Origin: an uncultured Prevotellaceae bacterium
GTDB lineage: Bacteria; Bacteroidota; Bacteroidia; Bacteroidales; Bacteroidaceae
Assembly: GCA_902781315.1 (NCBI GenBank)
Contig: CACZIT010000035.1
Span: forward strand, 1 to 40,369
Length of the DNA: 40,369 nucleotides
Direction of reading: 5' to 3'
Part shown: in pieces, positions 15,201 to 23,844 of the stretch
Layout of the letters: each line of letters starts with the position of its first letter
Position numbering within the stretch: the stretch's first letter is position 1
The notes under the pieces: generated by a model
The model's input: the letters and a program-made list of their open reading frames with translations, nothing else
Databases searched by the model: none
Told to the model about the DNA's origin: nothing
Translations under genes and position numbers: made by a program

Positions 15201-16884
15201 TGTCAGCGGAACCTATTATAATAAGGAGACTGATAGCCAGGGCGGATTCCTCGATGCCCAGGTGAACCTGGCGCGCATGCCGCTTTCGCTCATGAATGGC
15301 TTTATTCCTCAGCAGATAGTGGGCTTCGAAGGCTATGGCGAGGGCTCCGTCACCGTGCGCGGCCCGCTCTCGAAGCCTGTGGCCGACGGCGAGATTTACC
15401 TCGATTCAGCCTATATGGTGAGCCAACCTTACGGTGTGCGCCTGCGCTTCGACAACGACCCTGTGGCCATCAAGGGTAGCAAGCTGCTGCTTGAGAATTT
15501 CAACATGTATGCCAATAACTCCTCGCCGCTGACCACCTACGGCACGCTGGACTTCACCAATCCCTCGCGTATGCGCCTCGACATGAAGATGCGGGCCCAG
15601 AACTTCCTGCTCATCGACTCGAAGGAGAATTCCCGCTCGGAAGCCTTCGGCAAAGCCTACGTGAATTTCTACGGAACGGTGAACGGCCTGTTGTCGAACC
15701 TCATGATGCGTGGTAAGCTCGACGTGCTGGGCAGTACCGACCTGACCTACATCCTGCGCGACTCGCCTCTGACCACCGACAATCAGCTGGATGGCCTCGT
15801 GCGCTTCACCGATTTTGCCGATACCACGCAGACCACCGTGGAGCGCCCCGAGCTGACGGGCTTCTCGATGGACATGACCGTCGACGTGTCGAAGGGTGCC
15901 CACATCATGGCTTATCTGAATACCGACAAGAGTAACTATATCGACCTGATGGGTGGCGGCTCGTTGCGCATGATCTACAACACGGCCGACAACCTGCGAC
16001 TCACCGGCCGCTACACGCTGGCCAACGGCGAGATGAAATACTCGCTGCCCATTATTCCTCTGAAGACGTTCACGATTCAGGACGGCAGCTATCTGGAGTT
16101 CACGGGCAATCCGATGAATCCGAGGCTCAACATCACGGCGACGGAACATGTGAAGACAGCCGTCTCGGGTAGTAATGGAGTAGGGCGCAGCGTCGATTTC
16201 GACTGCGGCGTCATCATTACAAAGACCCTCGAGGACATGGGCTTGGAATTCACGCTTGACGCTCCAGAGGACATGCAGCTGCATTCCGAACTGCAGTCGA
16301 TGAGCAAGGAGCAACGCGGCAAGCTGGCCGTGACGATGCTCACTACGGGCATGTATCTGGCCGATGGCGATACAAACGGCTTCTCGATGAACAACGCGCT
16401 GAACACGTTCCTGCAAAGCGAAATCAACAACATCACCGGCAACGCCCTGCGCACGTTAGACTTCTCAGTGGGTCTCGACAATACGACCGATGCCACGGGC
16501 AACGTATCGACCAATTATTCCTTCAAGTTCGCAAAGCGTTTCTGGAACAATCGTCTGAAGATAGCCGTGGGCGGAAAGGTAACTACCGGAGCCGACGTGC
16601 AGAACCAGAACCAGTCGTTCTTCGACAACGTCACGTTTGAATATCGTCTTGACGACACGGCCAACAAGTACGTCACGCTTTTCTACGAGAACAACGTCTA
16701 CGACTGGCTCGACGGCTATACGGAGAAGTATGGCGCAGGCTTCATCTGGCGTCGCTCGTTGCAGCATTTTAAGGATATCTTCAACCTGCGCGGCGAGAAA
16801 CAGCAGTTGTTGCCCAGCGTGCGCCGTGACACGCTGCAGCGCGACAGCATCGAAAGAAAGGAGGTTGTAAAGAAAGATGAATAG
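12226..16884 (+). CDS. tamB: Translocation and assembly module protein TamB (AsmA-like)
   Basis: A 1552-residue protein. One N-terminal membrane anchor (about residues 8-28, AAVLVPIVLVSSVAGLLYF) is followed by YASEKTGMDVSVGNVRLKFP, the AsmA/TamB start. A very long beta-rich region of repeating short strands follows (many D-LKG-A-LDL patterns), then a C-terminal TamB (DUF490) domain with the MYLADGD / LNTFLQSEINNITGNALR block and a final charged tail. TamB-type proteins form a groove that spans the periplasm; they are linked to outer-membrane protein assembly with TamA and to lipid transport. The start at 12226 is chosen because the in-frame ATG at 12133 is upstream of the promoter. It overlaps tamL by 8 bp. 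Confidence 0.92.
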   Translation: MKRILKWMGAAVLVPIVLVSSVAGLLYFPPFQRWAVKQASAYASEKTGMDVSVGNVRLKFPLDLSLNDVSVVQRDSVTGQPGDTLARVGSVVADVRLKPLLKKQVVVDELTFEDAYLNTADFVQAARVKGRVGKLSVKNSDVLFKGKDDPNVSDVNLDDVLLKDADLKVVLADSVPEDTTKSETPWRILAKKAKIENSNIWLTMPGEKDSDDTFIAANLGDATIENGSFDLKNGHYEVGSIDIKNSSGCYNDIKVKDVAMRAEDISYSNDGSPKATANLKSLKLKEGSGFDVKNVSGQVALADNRLKLKDAKIETSESSIGGDLDMSLDSFNEVHPGTLKGTVHASLGKQDLMRFMKDMPAGFRQKWPNQQLKVDGTLRGNMQNMAFSDLSVSLPTAFRMKATGSVQNLDNLDRLKADVDVDAHACNAAFLKELMPKDLRKDVNIPKNLALKGNLKADGQKYAARFTASEGSGTLGGNVSYDASREAYEAKLKANKLALQHFLPNYGLSPLTATIDLKGQGTDLMSPRTTLTAKADVQQFRYAGYNLAGMKADAKVRNGRALATVNSSNNLLDGVARVDALMSENRLRGTVVMDLAKADLQRLGFVDSMMVVSGCAHLDIDSDLKQYHKVQGSVGDLTLRMKDEVYRPGDMWIDALTSRDQTRAVVDCGDFHLDLDAKGNYERLLDAGNRLMAEAQRQYDERLIDQGRLRSVLPDARLTLSSGRDNFFVDLMQRYGYGLSNLNCNVTSSPLVGLNGNLHLESLVVDSMLLDTVNFSIRSDSVRTSYQAQIRNNEKNPQYTFNALVDGIVQDRGTTFGTRLYDAKGELGVRLGLQATMENGGFMFRTYGKEPVLGYRKFTVNDDNYVFLDSDNRVSADVVLKAADGTGVQIYTNDDNEDAKQDITASLHHFDLERILSVIPYTPAVQGMLNGDVHFVQTDEEVSVSSDLAVKNLVYEGSPVGNLGTEFVYMPKDDGSHYVDGILSLEGQEIATVSGTYYNKETDSQGGFLDAQVNLARMPLSLMNGFIPQQIVGFEGYGEGSVTVRGPLSKPVADGEIYLDSAYMVSQPYGVRLRFDNDPVAIKGSKLLLENFNMYANNSSPLTTYGTLDFTNPSRMRLDMKMRAQNFLLIDSKENSRSEAFGKAYVNFYGTVNGLLSNLMMRGKLDVLGSTDLTYILRDSPLTTDNQLDGLVRFTDFADTTQTTVERPELTGFSMDMTVDVSKGAHIMAYLNTDKSNYIDLMGGGSLRMIYNTADNLRLTGRYTLANGEMKYSLPIIPLKTFTIQDGSYLEFTGNPMNPRLNITATEHVKTAVSGSNGVGRSVDFDCGVIITKTLEDMGLEFTLDAPEDMQLHSELQSMSKEQRGKLAVTMLTTGMYLADGDTNGFSMNNALNTFLQSEINNITGNALRTLDFSVGLDNTTDATGNVSTNYSFKFAKRFWNNRLKIAVGGKVTTGADVQNQNQSFFDNVTFEYRLDDTANKYVTLFYENNVYDWLDGYTEKYGAGFIWRRSLQHFKDIFNLRGEKQQLLPSVRRDTLQRDSIERKEVVKKDE

Positions 16885-19393
16885 GAAATACCTGCATATC
16901 GGTCTTGGGCTGTTTTCGGCATTGGCTATGTTGTTGCTCTCGTCGTGCTCGACAACGCAGAACATTCCTGACGGCGACCAGCTTTTCGTAGGACTGACGA
17001 AGATTGCCTATGAGCGAGGCGACAGTGGTGTGCCCTCTGGCGTTGCCAACAAAAACTTCTTCACCATGCAGGAGGAAGTGGAGGCAGCCCTGGCCACGGC
17101 TCCCAACGGTGCCCTCTTCGGCAGCAGCTACTTTCGCACTCCCTTCCCCTACGGACTCTGGATATGGAATGCTTTCTCGGGCAAGGAAGGAAAGGTGGCC
17201 AAATGGCTCACGGAGTCGTTCGGTAAGCAGCCCGTGCTCATGAGTTGGGTGAATCCCCAGCTGAGAGCCCAGGTGGCGCAGACCGTGCTGCGCAACTACG
17301 GCTATTTCCACGGCGCCGTTGACTACGCCGTCATCACGCAGCGCAATCCGAAGAAGGCCAAGATAGGCTACAACATCACTACCGGACCGCTACTCACTAT
17401 CGACAGCATCAGCTATCAGGGCTTCCCGCTCGAGGCCGACAGCCTGATTGCCGCTACGGCCGACCAGTCGCTGCTTCACACGGGCGACGCCTTCACGGCG
17501 GCTGCCCTCGACGGAGAGCGACAGCGCATCTCCACCCTCTTCCGCAACAACGGCTACTACTTCTATCAGCCTGCCTACGCCAGTTATCTGGCCGACACGG
17601 TATCGGTGCCCGGCAAGGCCCAGCTACGCTTGCAACTGGCCGACGGCATTGCCGAGGAAGTTAGAAAAAAGTATTACATCGGCCACATCACCGTGAACCT
17701 GCAAAAAACCTTCATGCAGGAACTCACCGACAGCCTGCACCGACGCACGTTCACCCTCCGCTATCGGGGTAAGCACTCGCCCGTGAGACCCCGCGTCGTG
17801 ATGGGAGCTATGCGTCTACGCTCGCGCCAGCCTTACAGCTACGACCTCTATCTGGAATCGGCCAACGCGCTGAATGCCACAGGGCTGTTCTCGATGACCG
17901 ATTTCCAGTTTATACCCCGCACCTCAAAGGATCTCTCCGACATCGACTTCATCCGCGAGTTGCAGGCTCCCGCCGACCTGCTGAAGCTCACATCGCAACT
18001 GTCGGCCCGGCAGACGCCGCTCTCCCTGCTTCAGAATGAAGACACGCTCGACCTCGTTGTCAACTGCGTTTTCGACCGTCCGTACGACGTCTATCTCGAA
18101 ACCAATTTCACCAACCGCACCATCGGACGCATGGGCCCCGAACTGAAGCTGGGCTTCACGAAGCGCAATGCTTTCCGTGGCGGCGAGAAGCTTGACATCA
18201 ACCTGCACGGCTCCTACGAGTGGCAGACGCGTTCGTCGGGCGGCGACATGAACACCTACGAATATGGTGCTGACGTCTCGCTGGAATTCCCGCGCCTCGT
18301 GGCACCCTTCATGGGCAGCAACCAAATGCGTCGGCGCATGGAGCGCATGTGGGCCCGCGGCATCAGGCCCAATCCCCGCCGATGGAGACGCGTGGCCACC
18401 ACGCTGGCTAAGGTGTCGAGCGACATCGTGCGCCGTCCGGGCTATTACAAGATGCACATCGTTTCGGGTGAGTGGACCTATCGCTGGCAACCCTCTGCCA
18501 CCAGCCGCCACGAGTTCTCGCCACTCACGCTGAAGTATCAGTACATGAACTCCCACACGGCGGATTTCGACAGCATCATCATCAGCAACCCCTATCTGGC
18601 TGCCACTATGAGCGACTACTTTATCCCGCAGATGCGCTACACCTACGTCTATGCCAGTCCTACTGACATGCTCAACCCCATCCGCTGGGAACTGACGCTC
18701 TCCGAGTCGGGCAACCTCACGTCGCTGGCCTATGTGGCTGCCGGGAAGAAGTGGAGCGAGAAGAACAAGAAACTCTTCAAGAATCCCTATGCACAATATG
18801 TGAAGATAGAGACCGACTTCACCAAGACGTGGCAGCTGGGCCTGCACTCCCAGCTCGTTGGCCACCTGAATGCCGGCCTCGGCATCTGCTTCGGCAACAG
18901 CAACGACCTGCCCTTCAGCGAACGCTTCTACGTGGGCGGTGCCAACAGCGTGCGCGCATTCCCCTTGCGCAGCATCGGCCCAGGCCGCTTCGAGGGCGAC
19001 TTCAAGGGCAACCGCCAGATATCATATCTCTTGCAGAACGGCGACGTGAAGTTCCAGGCCAATCTTGAGTATCGCCAGCGACTGTTCGGCAACCTGCATG
19101 GCGCCGTGTTCCTCGATGCAGGCAACGTGTGGCTACGCAAGGACATCGACCTTGGCGTGAAGGAAATCTCCGACCTGTTCGACGACTCGAAGTTCCGTTT
19201 CGGCGACTTCTTCAAGCAGATGGCCGTGGGCACGGGTGTTGGCCTGCGCTACGACCTCGATTTCCTCATTCTGCGCCTCGACTGGGGCGTGGGTTTGCAC
19301 GTTCCGTTCGAGACCACGAAGAGTGGTTTCTACAACATCGATCGTTTCAGCCGCTACCAGACCCTGCACTTCGCTATTGGCTATCCCTTCTAA
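16877..19393 (+). CDS. tamL: TamL: lipoprotein-type TamA/BamA-family outer-membrane protein
   Basis: An 838-residue protein. The signal peptide ends in a lipobox (LSSC, Cys24), so it is lipidated, which separates Bacteroidota TamL from proteobacterial TamA. POTRA-like modules fill about residues 30-420 (YFHGAVDYAVITQRNPKKAKIGYNITTGPLLTIDSI). The C-terminal half is an Omp85 beta barrel, including RFYVGGANSVRAFPLRSIGPG with the conserved barrel-loop arginine, and ends LHFAIGYPF with a terminal Phe. With TamB it forms an envelope-spanning complex. The start codon is inside the end of tamB. Confidence 0.92.
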   Translation: MNRKYLHIGLGLFSALAMLLLSSCSTTQNIPDGDQLFVGLTKIAYERGDSGVPSGVANKNFFTMQEEVEAALATAPNGALFGSSYFRTPFPYGLWIWNAFSGKEGKVAKWLTESFGKQPVLMSWVNPQLRAQVAQTVLRNYGYFHGAVDYAVITQRNPKKAKIGYNITTGPLLTIDSISYQGFPLEADSLIAATADQSLLHTGDAFTAAALDGERQRISTLFRNNGYYFYQPAYASYLADTVSVPGKAQLRLQLADGIAEEVRKKYYIGHITVNLQKTFMQELTDSLHRRTFTLRYRGKHSPVRPRVVMGAMRLRSRQPYSYDLYLESANALNATGLFSMTDFQFIPRTSKDLSDIDFIRELQAPADLLKLTSQLSARQTPLSLLQNEDTLDLVVNCVFDRPYDVYLETNFTNRTIGRMGPELKLGFTKRNAFRGGEKLDINLHGSYEWQTRSSGGDMNTYEYGADVSLEFPRLVAPFMGSNQMRRRMERMWARGIRPNPRRWRRVATTLAKVSSDIVRRPGYYKMHIVSGEWTYRWQPSATSRHEFSPLTLKYQYMNSHTADFDSIIISNPYLAATMSDYFIPQMRYTYVYASPTDMLNPIRWELTLSESGNLTSLAYVAAGKKWSEKNKKLFKNPYAQYVKIETDFTKTWQLGLHSQLVGHLNAGLGICFGNSNDLPFSERFYVGGANSVRAFPLRSIGPGRFEGDFKGNRQISYLLQNGDVKFQANLEYRQRLFGNLHGAVFLDAGNVWLRKDIDLGVKEISDLFDDSKFRFGDFFKQMAVGTGVGLRYDLDFLILRLDWGVGLHVPFETTKSGFYNIDRFSRYQTLHFAIGYPF

Positions 19394-19418
19394 AGAAAGT
19401 ATAAAAGGTGTGAAATGT

Positions 19419-19450
19419 TTTGCAGATTGGCAAAAAAAATAGTAATTTTG
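19419..19450 (+). promoter_or_regulatory. Promoter of the nucleotidyltransferase-glmM operon
   Basis: TTTG (19419-19422) and TAATTTTG (19443-19450) are 20 bp apart. The start site is near 19456, giving a leader of about 65 nt. No clear terminator lies between tamL and this promoter. Confidence 0.82.
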
Positions 19451-19521
19451 CCAGACGCTCATGAAAACGAGTCTACGTTGAATCATTTTTTTATCATATA
19501 ATCTAAAAAAATCGAATAAAT

Positions 19522-20442
19522 ATGAAACCTACATTGTTTCTGCTGGCTGCCGGCATGGGTAGCCGTTACGGAGGCCTGAAGCAGCTCGATGGGCTGGGCC
19601 CCAATGGTGAAACCATTATGGACTATAGTATCTACGACGCCATTCAGGCAGGCTTCGGCCGCATCGTATGGGTTATCCGCAAAGATTTCGAAGAGCAGTT
19701 CCGCACGCAGATTCTCGCCAAGTATGAGGGACAGGTGCCTTGCGAACTGTGTTTCCAGGCTCTCGACTCGCTGCCCGAGGGATTCTCGGTGCCCGAAGGT
19801 CGCGTGAAGCCGTGGGGAACCAACCACGCCGTGCTCATGGGTAAGGATGTCATCAAGGAGCCGTTCTGCGTCATCAACTGCGACGACTTCTATGGCCGCG
19901 ACGCCTTCATGCAGATTGGCAAGTTCCTGAGCGAGCTGCCCGAAGGTTCTGAGAATAAATATGCTATGGTGGGCTTCCGTTGCTGCAACACGCTGTCGGA
20001 GAATGGTTCCGTGGCTCGCGGTGTGTGCGAATTCGACGACAACCACCACCTTGTAGAGGTCGTGGAACGTACTGAGATTATGCGCAAGGAGGATAAGGGA
20101 AATGCCATTTGCTTCAAAGACGAGCAGGGCGAGTGGCAGCCGCTGGAGGAAAACGTGCCCGTGTCGATGAACATGTGGGGCTTCACTCCCGACTACTTCG
20201 CTCATTCCGAAGCTTACTTCCGCGAGTTCCTCAGCGATCCGAAGAACATGGAGAACCTGAAGGCCGAGTTCTTCATCCCGCTCATGGTGAGCAAGCTGAT
20301 TAATGAAGGTACGTCGACTGTTGAGGTGCTTGACACCACGTCGAAGTGGTTCGGTGTCACCTACGCTGCCGACCGCGAGGCCACTGTGGAGCGCATCCAG
20401 AAGCTTGTTGACGAAGGTGTCTATCCTAACAAGCTCTTCTAA
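19522..20442 (+). CDS. Sugar-phosphate nucleotidyltransferase family protein
   Basis: A 306-residue cytoplasmic enzyme. LAAGMGSRYGGLKQLDGLGP (residues 8-27) is the nucleotide-binding loop of the sugar nucleotidyltransferase fold, and INCDDFYGRDAF holds the metal-binding Asp. It should join a sugar phosphate to an NTP to make an NDP-sugar; the sugar cannot be named. WFGVTYAADREATVERIQKLVDEGVYP at the C-terminus is typical of this Bacteroidota group. The next gene starts on the base after its stop codon. glmM lies later in the same operon, so a role in wall or surface sugar supply is likely. Confidence 0.85.
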   Translation: MKPTLFLLAAGMGSRYGGLKQLDGLGPNGETIMDYSIYDAIQAGFGRIVWVIRKDFEEQFRTQILAKYEGQVPCELCFQALDSLPEGFSVPEGRVKPWGTNHAVLMGKDVIKEPFCVINCDDFYGRDAFMQIGKFLSELPEGSENKYAMVGFRCCNTLSENGSVARGVCEFDDNHHLVEVVERTEIMRKEDKGNAICFKDEQGEWQPLEENVPVSMNMWGFTPDYFAHSEAYFREFLSDPKNMENLKAEFFIPLMVSKLINEGTSTVEVLDTTSKWFGVTYAADREATVERIQKLVDEGVYPNKLF

Positions 20443-21468
20443 ATGCAAATCGACATCCTAAGCGAACAGGAAGCTGCCGTCTTGCAAGAGCTGACTGCAG
20501 CTTCCTCTCATATTGTTGTCACTTGCCACAAATCGCCTGATGGCGATGCCCTGGGCTCCTCGCTTGCATGGGCCGACTACCTGCGCTCGCAGGGCAAGGA
20601 TCCTGTGGTGCTCATCCCCGATGCCTATCCTGACTTCCTGCAATGGCTGCCCAATACCGAGAAAATTATCCGCTACGACAAGCACCGCGAAGAAGGCGAC
20701 CTGCTGTTGAAGACGGCCGATCTCATCTTCTGCCTCGACTTCAACGAGCCCTCGCGAGTCGACGAGATGCAGGCATCGCTTGAAGCCTCGCCAGCTCGCA
20801 AGGTGATGATTGACCACCATCTGAATCCGCAGATGGATACCGCTCTCACCGTGTCGCATCCCGACCTTTGCTCTACGAGCGAGCTCGTCTTTCGCATCGT
20901 GTGGCAGCTGGGAGCCTTCGATGCTATGCCCAAGACGTGGGCCGTGGCCATCTATTGTGGTATGATGACCGACACAGGCGGCTTCACGTTCAACTCCTCG
21001 CGTGCCGAGATATTCTTCATCATTGGACAACTGCTCACGAAGCACATCGACAAGGATAAGATTTTCCGCAAGGTCTACAACAACTACTCCTCATGGGCCA
21101 TCCGCATGCGAGGCTACGTCATGTGCCACAAGCTTAACGTCTTCGACGACCGTCATGCAGCCTACTTTGCCATTTCGCGCAAGGACATGCGCGACTTCCA
21201 TTTCCTCAAGGGCGATGCCGAGGGACTGGTCAACGAACCTCTGCGCATCAAGGGAATGCGCCTCTCCATTTCGCTGCGCGAGGACGACCGCAAGCCCAAT
21301 CTCGTGTGGGTCAGCCTGCGTTCCGTAGACGACTTCCCCTGCAACCGCATGGCCGAGCGCTACTTCAACGGTGGCGGTCATCTTAATGCCAGCGGTGGTC
21401 GGCTCTTATGCTCGCTCGACGAGGCTGAGCGCATCACCCGCCAGGCCATTGCAGAGTTCGAGCCATAG
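20443..21468 (+). CDS. nrnA: DHH family phosphoesterase (NrnA-like)
   Basis: A 341-residue protein. CHKSPDGDALGSS (residues 28-40) and DHH (124-126) are the metal-binding motifs of the DHH domain, with DFNE near 99 and MMTDTGGF near 175. GGGHLNASGG near residue 327 is the DHHA1 substrate-binding motif. NrnA-type enzymes degrade short RNA fragments and/or pAp; c-di-AMP or pGpG breakdown by relatives is possible, so the exact substrate is open. It is of normal length for NrnA. The start codon directly follows the previous stop. Confidence 0.87.
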   Translation: MQIDILSEQEAAVLQELTAASSHIVVTCHKSPDGDALGSSLAWADYLRSQGKDPVVLIPDAYPDFLQWLPNTEKIIRYDKHREEGDLLLKTADLIFCLDFNEPSRVDEMQASLEASPARKVMIDHHLNPQMDTALTVSHPDLCSTSELVFRIVWQLGAFDAMPKTWAVAIYCGMMTDTGGFTFNSSRAEIFFIIGQLLTKHIDKDKIFRKVYNNYSSWAIRMRGYVMCHKLNVFDDRHAAYFAISRKDMRDFHFLKGDAEGLVNEPLRIKGMRLSISLREDDRKPNLVWVSLRSVDDFPCNRMAERYFNGGGHLNASGGRLLCSLDEAERITRQAIAEFEP

Positions 21469-21519
21469 AAGGGAAAAGAACAATGAGAATAGATAATTGA
21501 AAATAAAAACTGTAAATCA

Positions 21520-22191
21520 ATGAGACTTAACAGCATTCTGGCCATAGCCGCCACAGTACTGCTGCTCGTATCGTGCAGCAAGACCGAGACCTACCAAGAG
21601 AAGCGCGACAAGGAGATTGCCGCCATCAATAGCTTCATTGCCGAGAAAGGCATCAAGGTCATCAGCGAAGAAACCTTCTTCGCCCAAGACAGCATGACCG
21701 ACGCCACGAAGAATGAGTACGTGCTCTTTGAGGCGTCAGGCGTCTATATGCAGATCGTGCGCAAGGGCTGCGGCCAGAAACTCCGCAAGGGCGAGACTGC
21801 CACGGTGCTCTGCCGCTTCAGCGAGTACAACCTCAAACTTGGTGCCGACTCCCTGTCGCTGAGCAATGAGTTCTACATCAACGACGAACTGAAGGACTCC
21901 TATATCGTCAATCCCGACCGAATGACCATCACCAATAGTTCCGGTTCCTATTCCGGCAACTTCGACACCACCAGCTATATGTATCTGGCTTACGGGCTCA
22001 GCACAGGCTCCACCGTAGTGCTTTCGGGATGGCTTGTGCCCTTCGCCTACATCAACCTCGGCCGACCTGCTGAAGACGGCGACCAGCCGGCCAAGGTGAG
22101 ACTCATCGTTCCTCATAAGGAAGGTCATCTGACGGCCTCCAGTAGCGTCACGCCCTACTTCTATGAGCTCACACTCCAACGGGGAAGATAA
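21520..22191 (+). CDS. DUF4827-like lipoprotein, FKBP-type fold likely
   Basis: A 223-residue protein with a lipoprotein signal (LLVSC, Cys19). Residues 25-60 are a charged helical stretch (KRDKEIAAINSFIAEKGIKVISEE), as in FKBP-type lipoproteins. The C-terminal part (about 85-220) has the pattern VPFAYINLGRPAEDGDQPAKVRLIVPHKEG...PYFYELTL, which recalls DUF4827/FKBP-like Bacteroidota lipoproteins. It may be a periplasmic folding helper or simply keep the fold; key prolyl-isomerase residues cannot be confirmed here. It lies 51 bp after the DHH gene and 48 bp before glmM, so it is probably in the operon. Confidence 0.72.
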   Translation: MRLNSILAIAATVLLLVSCSKTETYQEKRDKEIAAINSFIAEKGIKVISEETFFAQDSMTDATKNEYVLFEASGVYMQIVRKGCGQKLRKGETATVLCRFSEYNLKLGADSLSLSNEFYINDELKDSYIVNPDRMTITNSSGSYSGNFDTTSYMYLAYGLSTGSTVVLSGWLVPFAYINLGRPAEDGDQPAKVRLIVPHKEGHLTASSSVTPYFYELTLQRGR

Positions 22192-22239
22192 AGGGGGAAT
22201 AAAAATTGAAAATTGTAAATCCGTTAATCGTAAATATCC

Positions 22240-23640
22240 ATGACTCTCATCAAATCGATTTCAGGCATCCGCGGAACCATCGGCGGACGTGCGGGTGACA
22301 CACTCAATCCGCTCGACATCGTAAAGTTTACATCAGCCTACGCCACCCTCATCCGTCGTGCAGGCAAGTCAGCTAACAATCGTATCGTCGTCGGCCGCGA
22401 CGCACGCATCTCAGGCGAAATGGTGCGCAGCGTTGTTTGCGGCACCCTCATCGGTATGGGTTACGACGTTGTCGACATCGGCCTCGCCACAACCCCCACT
22501 ACCGAACTTGCCGTACGTTGGCTCCAGGCCGACGGTGGCATCATCATCACCGCCAGCCACAACCCGCGCCAGTGGAACGCGCTGAAGTTGCTCAACTGCG
22601 AGGGTGAGTTCCTCAACAAGGCCGAGGGCGAGCAGGTGCTGCAGATTGCCGAGGCCGAAGACTTCGACTATGCCGACGTTGACCACATCGGACACTACTG
22701 TCAGGACAACACCATGGACCGTCGCCACGTAGAGAGTGTGCTCTCACTCGAACTGGTCGACGCTGAGGCTGTGCGCAAGGCTGGCTTCCGCGTCGTTGTC
22801 GACAGCATCAACAGCGTGGGCGGCGTCATCCTTCCCGAATTGCTGAAGGCGCTGGGCGTAGAGGCCAAGTTCCTCAATGGCGAGCCCACGGGCGATTTTG
22901 CCCATAACCCCGAGCCCCTGAAGCAGAACCTCGGCGGCATCATGGACGAACTGAAGAAGGGGGGCTACGACCTCGGCATCGTTGTCGATCCCGACGTAGA
23001 CCGTCTGGCTTTCATTCAGGAAGACGGCGAGATGTTCGGTGAGGAATATACCCTCGTCTCCGTGGCCGACTATGTGCTGACCCACACACCGGGTGCCACC
23101 GTCAGCAATCTCTCATCGACGCGTGCCCTGCGCGATGTCACCGAAAAGCATGGTGGCAAGTATCAGGCATCGGCAGTAGGCGAGGTGAACGTCACCACGC
23201 TGATGAAGCAGGTGGGTGCCGTCATAGGTGGCGAAGGTAATGGCGGAGTCATCTATCCCGCCAGCCACTATGGTCGCGACGCTCTCGTGGGTATCGCTCT
23301 GTTCCTGACACAATTGGCTCAGAAGGGCTGCAAGGTGAGCGAACTGCGCAAGACCTATCCCAGCTACTTCATGGCTAAGAACCGCATCGACCTGCAGCCC
23401 TCTACCAACGTCGATGCCATCCTTGCTCGCGTTAAAGAACTCTATAATCCAGCTACGGCTGAAGGTGTTGAGGCTGTGAACGACATTGATGGCGTGAAGA
23501 TCGACTTCAAGGACCGTTGGGTACATCTGCGCAAGTCGAATACCGAGCCTATCATCCGCGTCTACAGCGAGGCTCCCACGACTGAAGAGGCCGATGAACT
23601 TGGCAAGCGGCTCATGCAGGTAGTCTACGACATGCAATAA
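22240..23640 (+). CDS. glmM: Phosphoglucosamine mutase (phosphohexomutase family)
   Basis: A 466-residue alpha-D-phosphohexomutase. TASHNP (residues 104-109) holds the phosphoserine Ser106, DPDVDR (250-255) binds Mg2+, GEGNGG (near 327) is the sugar loop, and RKSNTEPIIRVY near the C-terminus binds phosphate. The GEGNGG loop is of the kind seen in Bacteroidota and archaeal GlmM/PMM-type enzymes. It should convert glucosamine-6-phosphate to glucosamine-1-phosphate for UDP-GlcNAc, so feeds peptidoglycan and LPS; phosphomannomutase activity cannot be excluded. It is the last gene of its operon, with a terminator 22 bp after the stop. Confidence 0.87.
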   Translation: MTLIKSISGIRGTIGGRAGDTLNPLDIVKFTSAYATLIRRAGKSANNRIVVGRDARISGEMVRSVVCGTLIGMGYDVVDIGLATTPTTELAVRWLQADGGIIITASHNPRQWNALKLLNCEGEFLNKAEGEQVLQIAEAEDFDYADVDHIGHYCQDNTMDRRHVESVLSLELVDAEAVRKAGFRVVVDSINSVGGVILPELLKALGVEAKFLNGEPTGDFAHNPEPLKQNLGGIMDELKKGGYDLGIVVDPDVDRLAFIQEDGEMFGEEYTLVSVADYVLTHTPGATVSNLSSTRALRDVTEKHGGKYQASAVGEVNVTTLMKQVGAVIGGEGNGGVIYPASHYGRDALVGIALFLTQLAQKGCKVSELRKTYPSYFMAKNRIDLQPSTNVDAILARVKELYNPATAEGVEAVNDIDGVKIDFKDRWVHLRKSNTEPIIRVYSEAPTTEEADELGKRLMQVVYDMQ

Positions 23641-23661
23641 GTTTCAATAAGAATTCTAATC

Positions 23662-23708
23662 AACAAATAAGGTTGACACGTTTGGTGCCAACCTTATTTG
23701 TTTTGTAT
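23662..23708 (+). terminator. Intrinsic terminator after glmM, perhaps bidirectional
   Basis: A perfect 14-bp stem (23662-23675 with 23689-23702), based on AACAAATAAGGTTG and its complement, has a small inner CAC/GTG helix. TTTTG follows on the plus strand. It may also stop transcripts of the convergent DUF4112 operon. Confidence 0.87.
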
Positions 23709-23796
23709 AAGCTATATCCTTATTTGCCTATTTTTCTTCCCCCCTCCTCTGGTGTCTTTATCCGAGAACGGTTATAACGGAAAAGTTTGCCGCGTT

Positions 23797-23844
23797 CCTT
23801 TATTTCATAGTCTGAAGGACCGGTTAGGAACTATGAGAATAAGG
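23797..23844 (-). other. Hairpin over the DUF4112 stop codon
   Basis: CCTTTATTTCATAGT (23797-23811) is nearly complementary to ACTATGAGAATAAGG (23830-23844), which includes the stop codon. There is no U run after it on the minus strand, so it is not a classic terminator. It may protect the mRNA 3' end. Confidence 0.4.

Noticed and set aside
23797-23844. Intrinsic terminator of the DUF4112 operon
   Set aside because: The stem is good but no U run follows on the minus strand.
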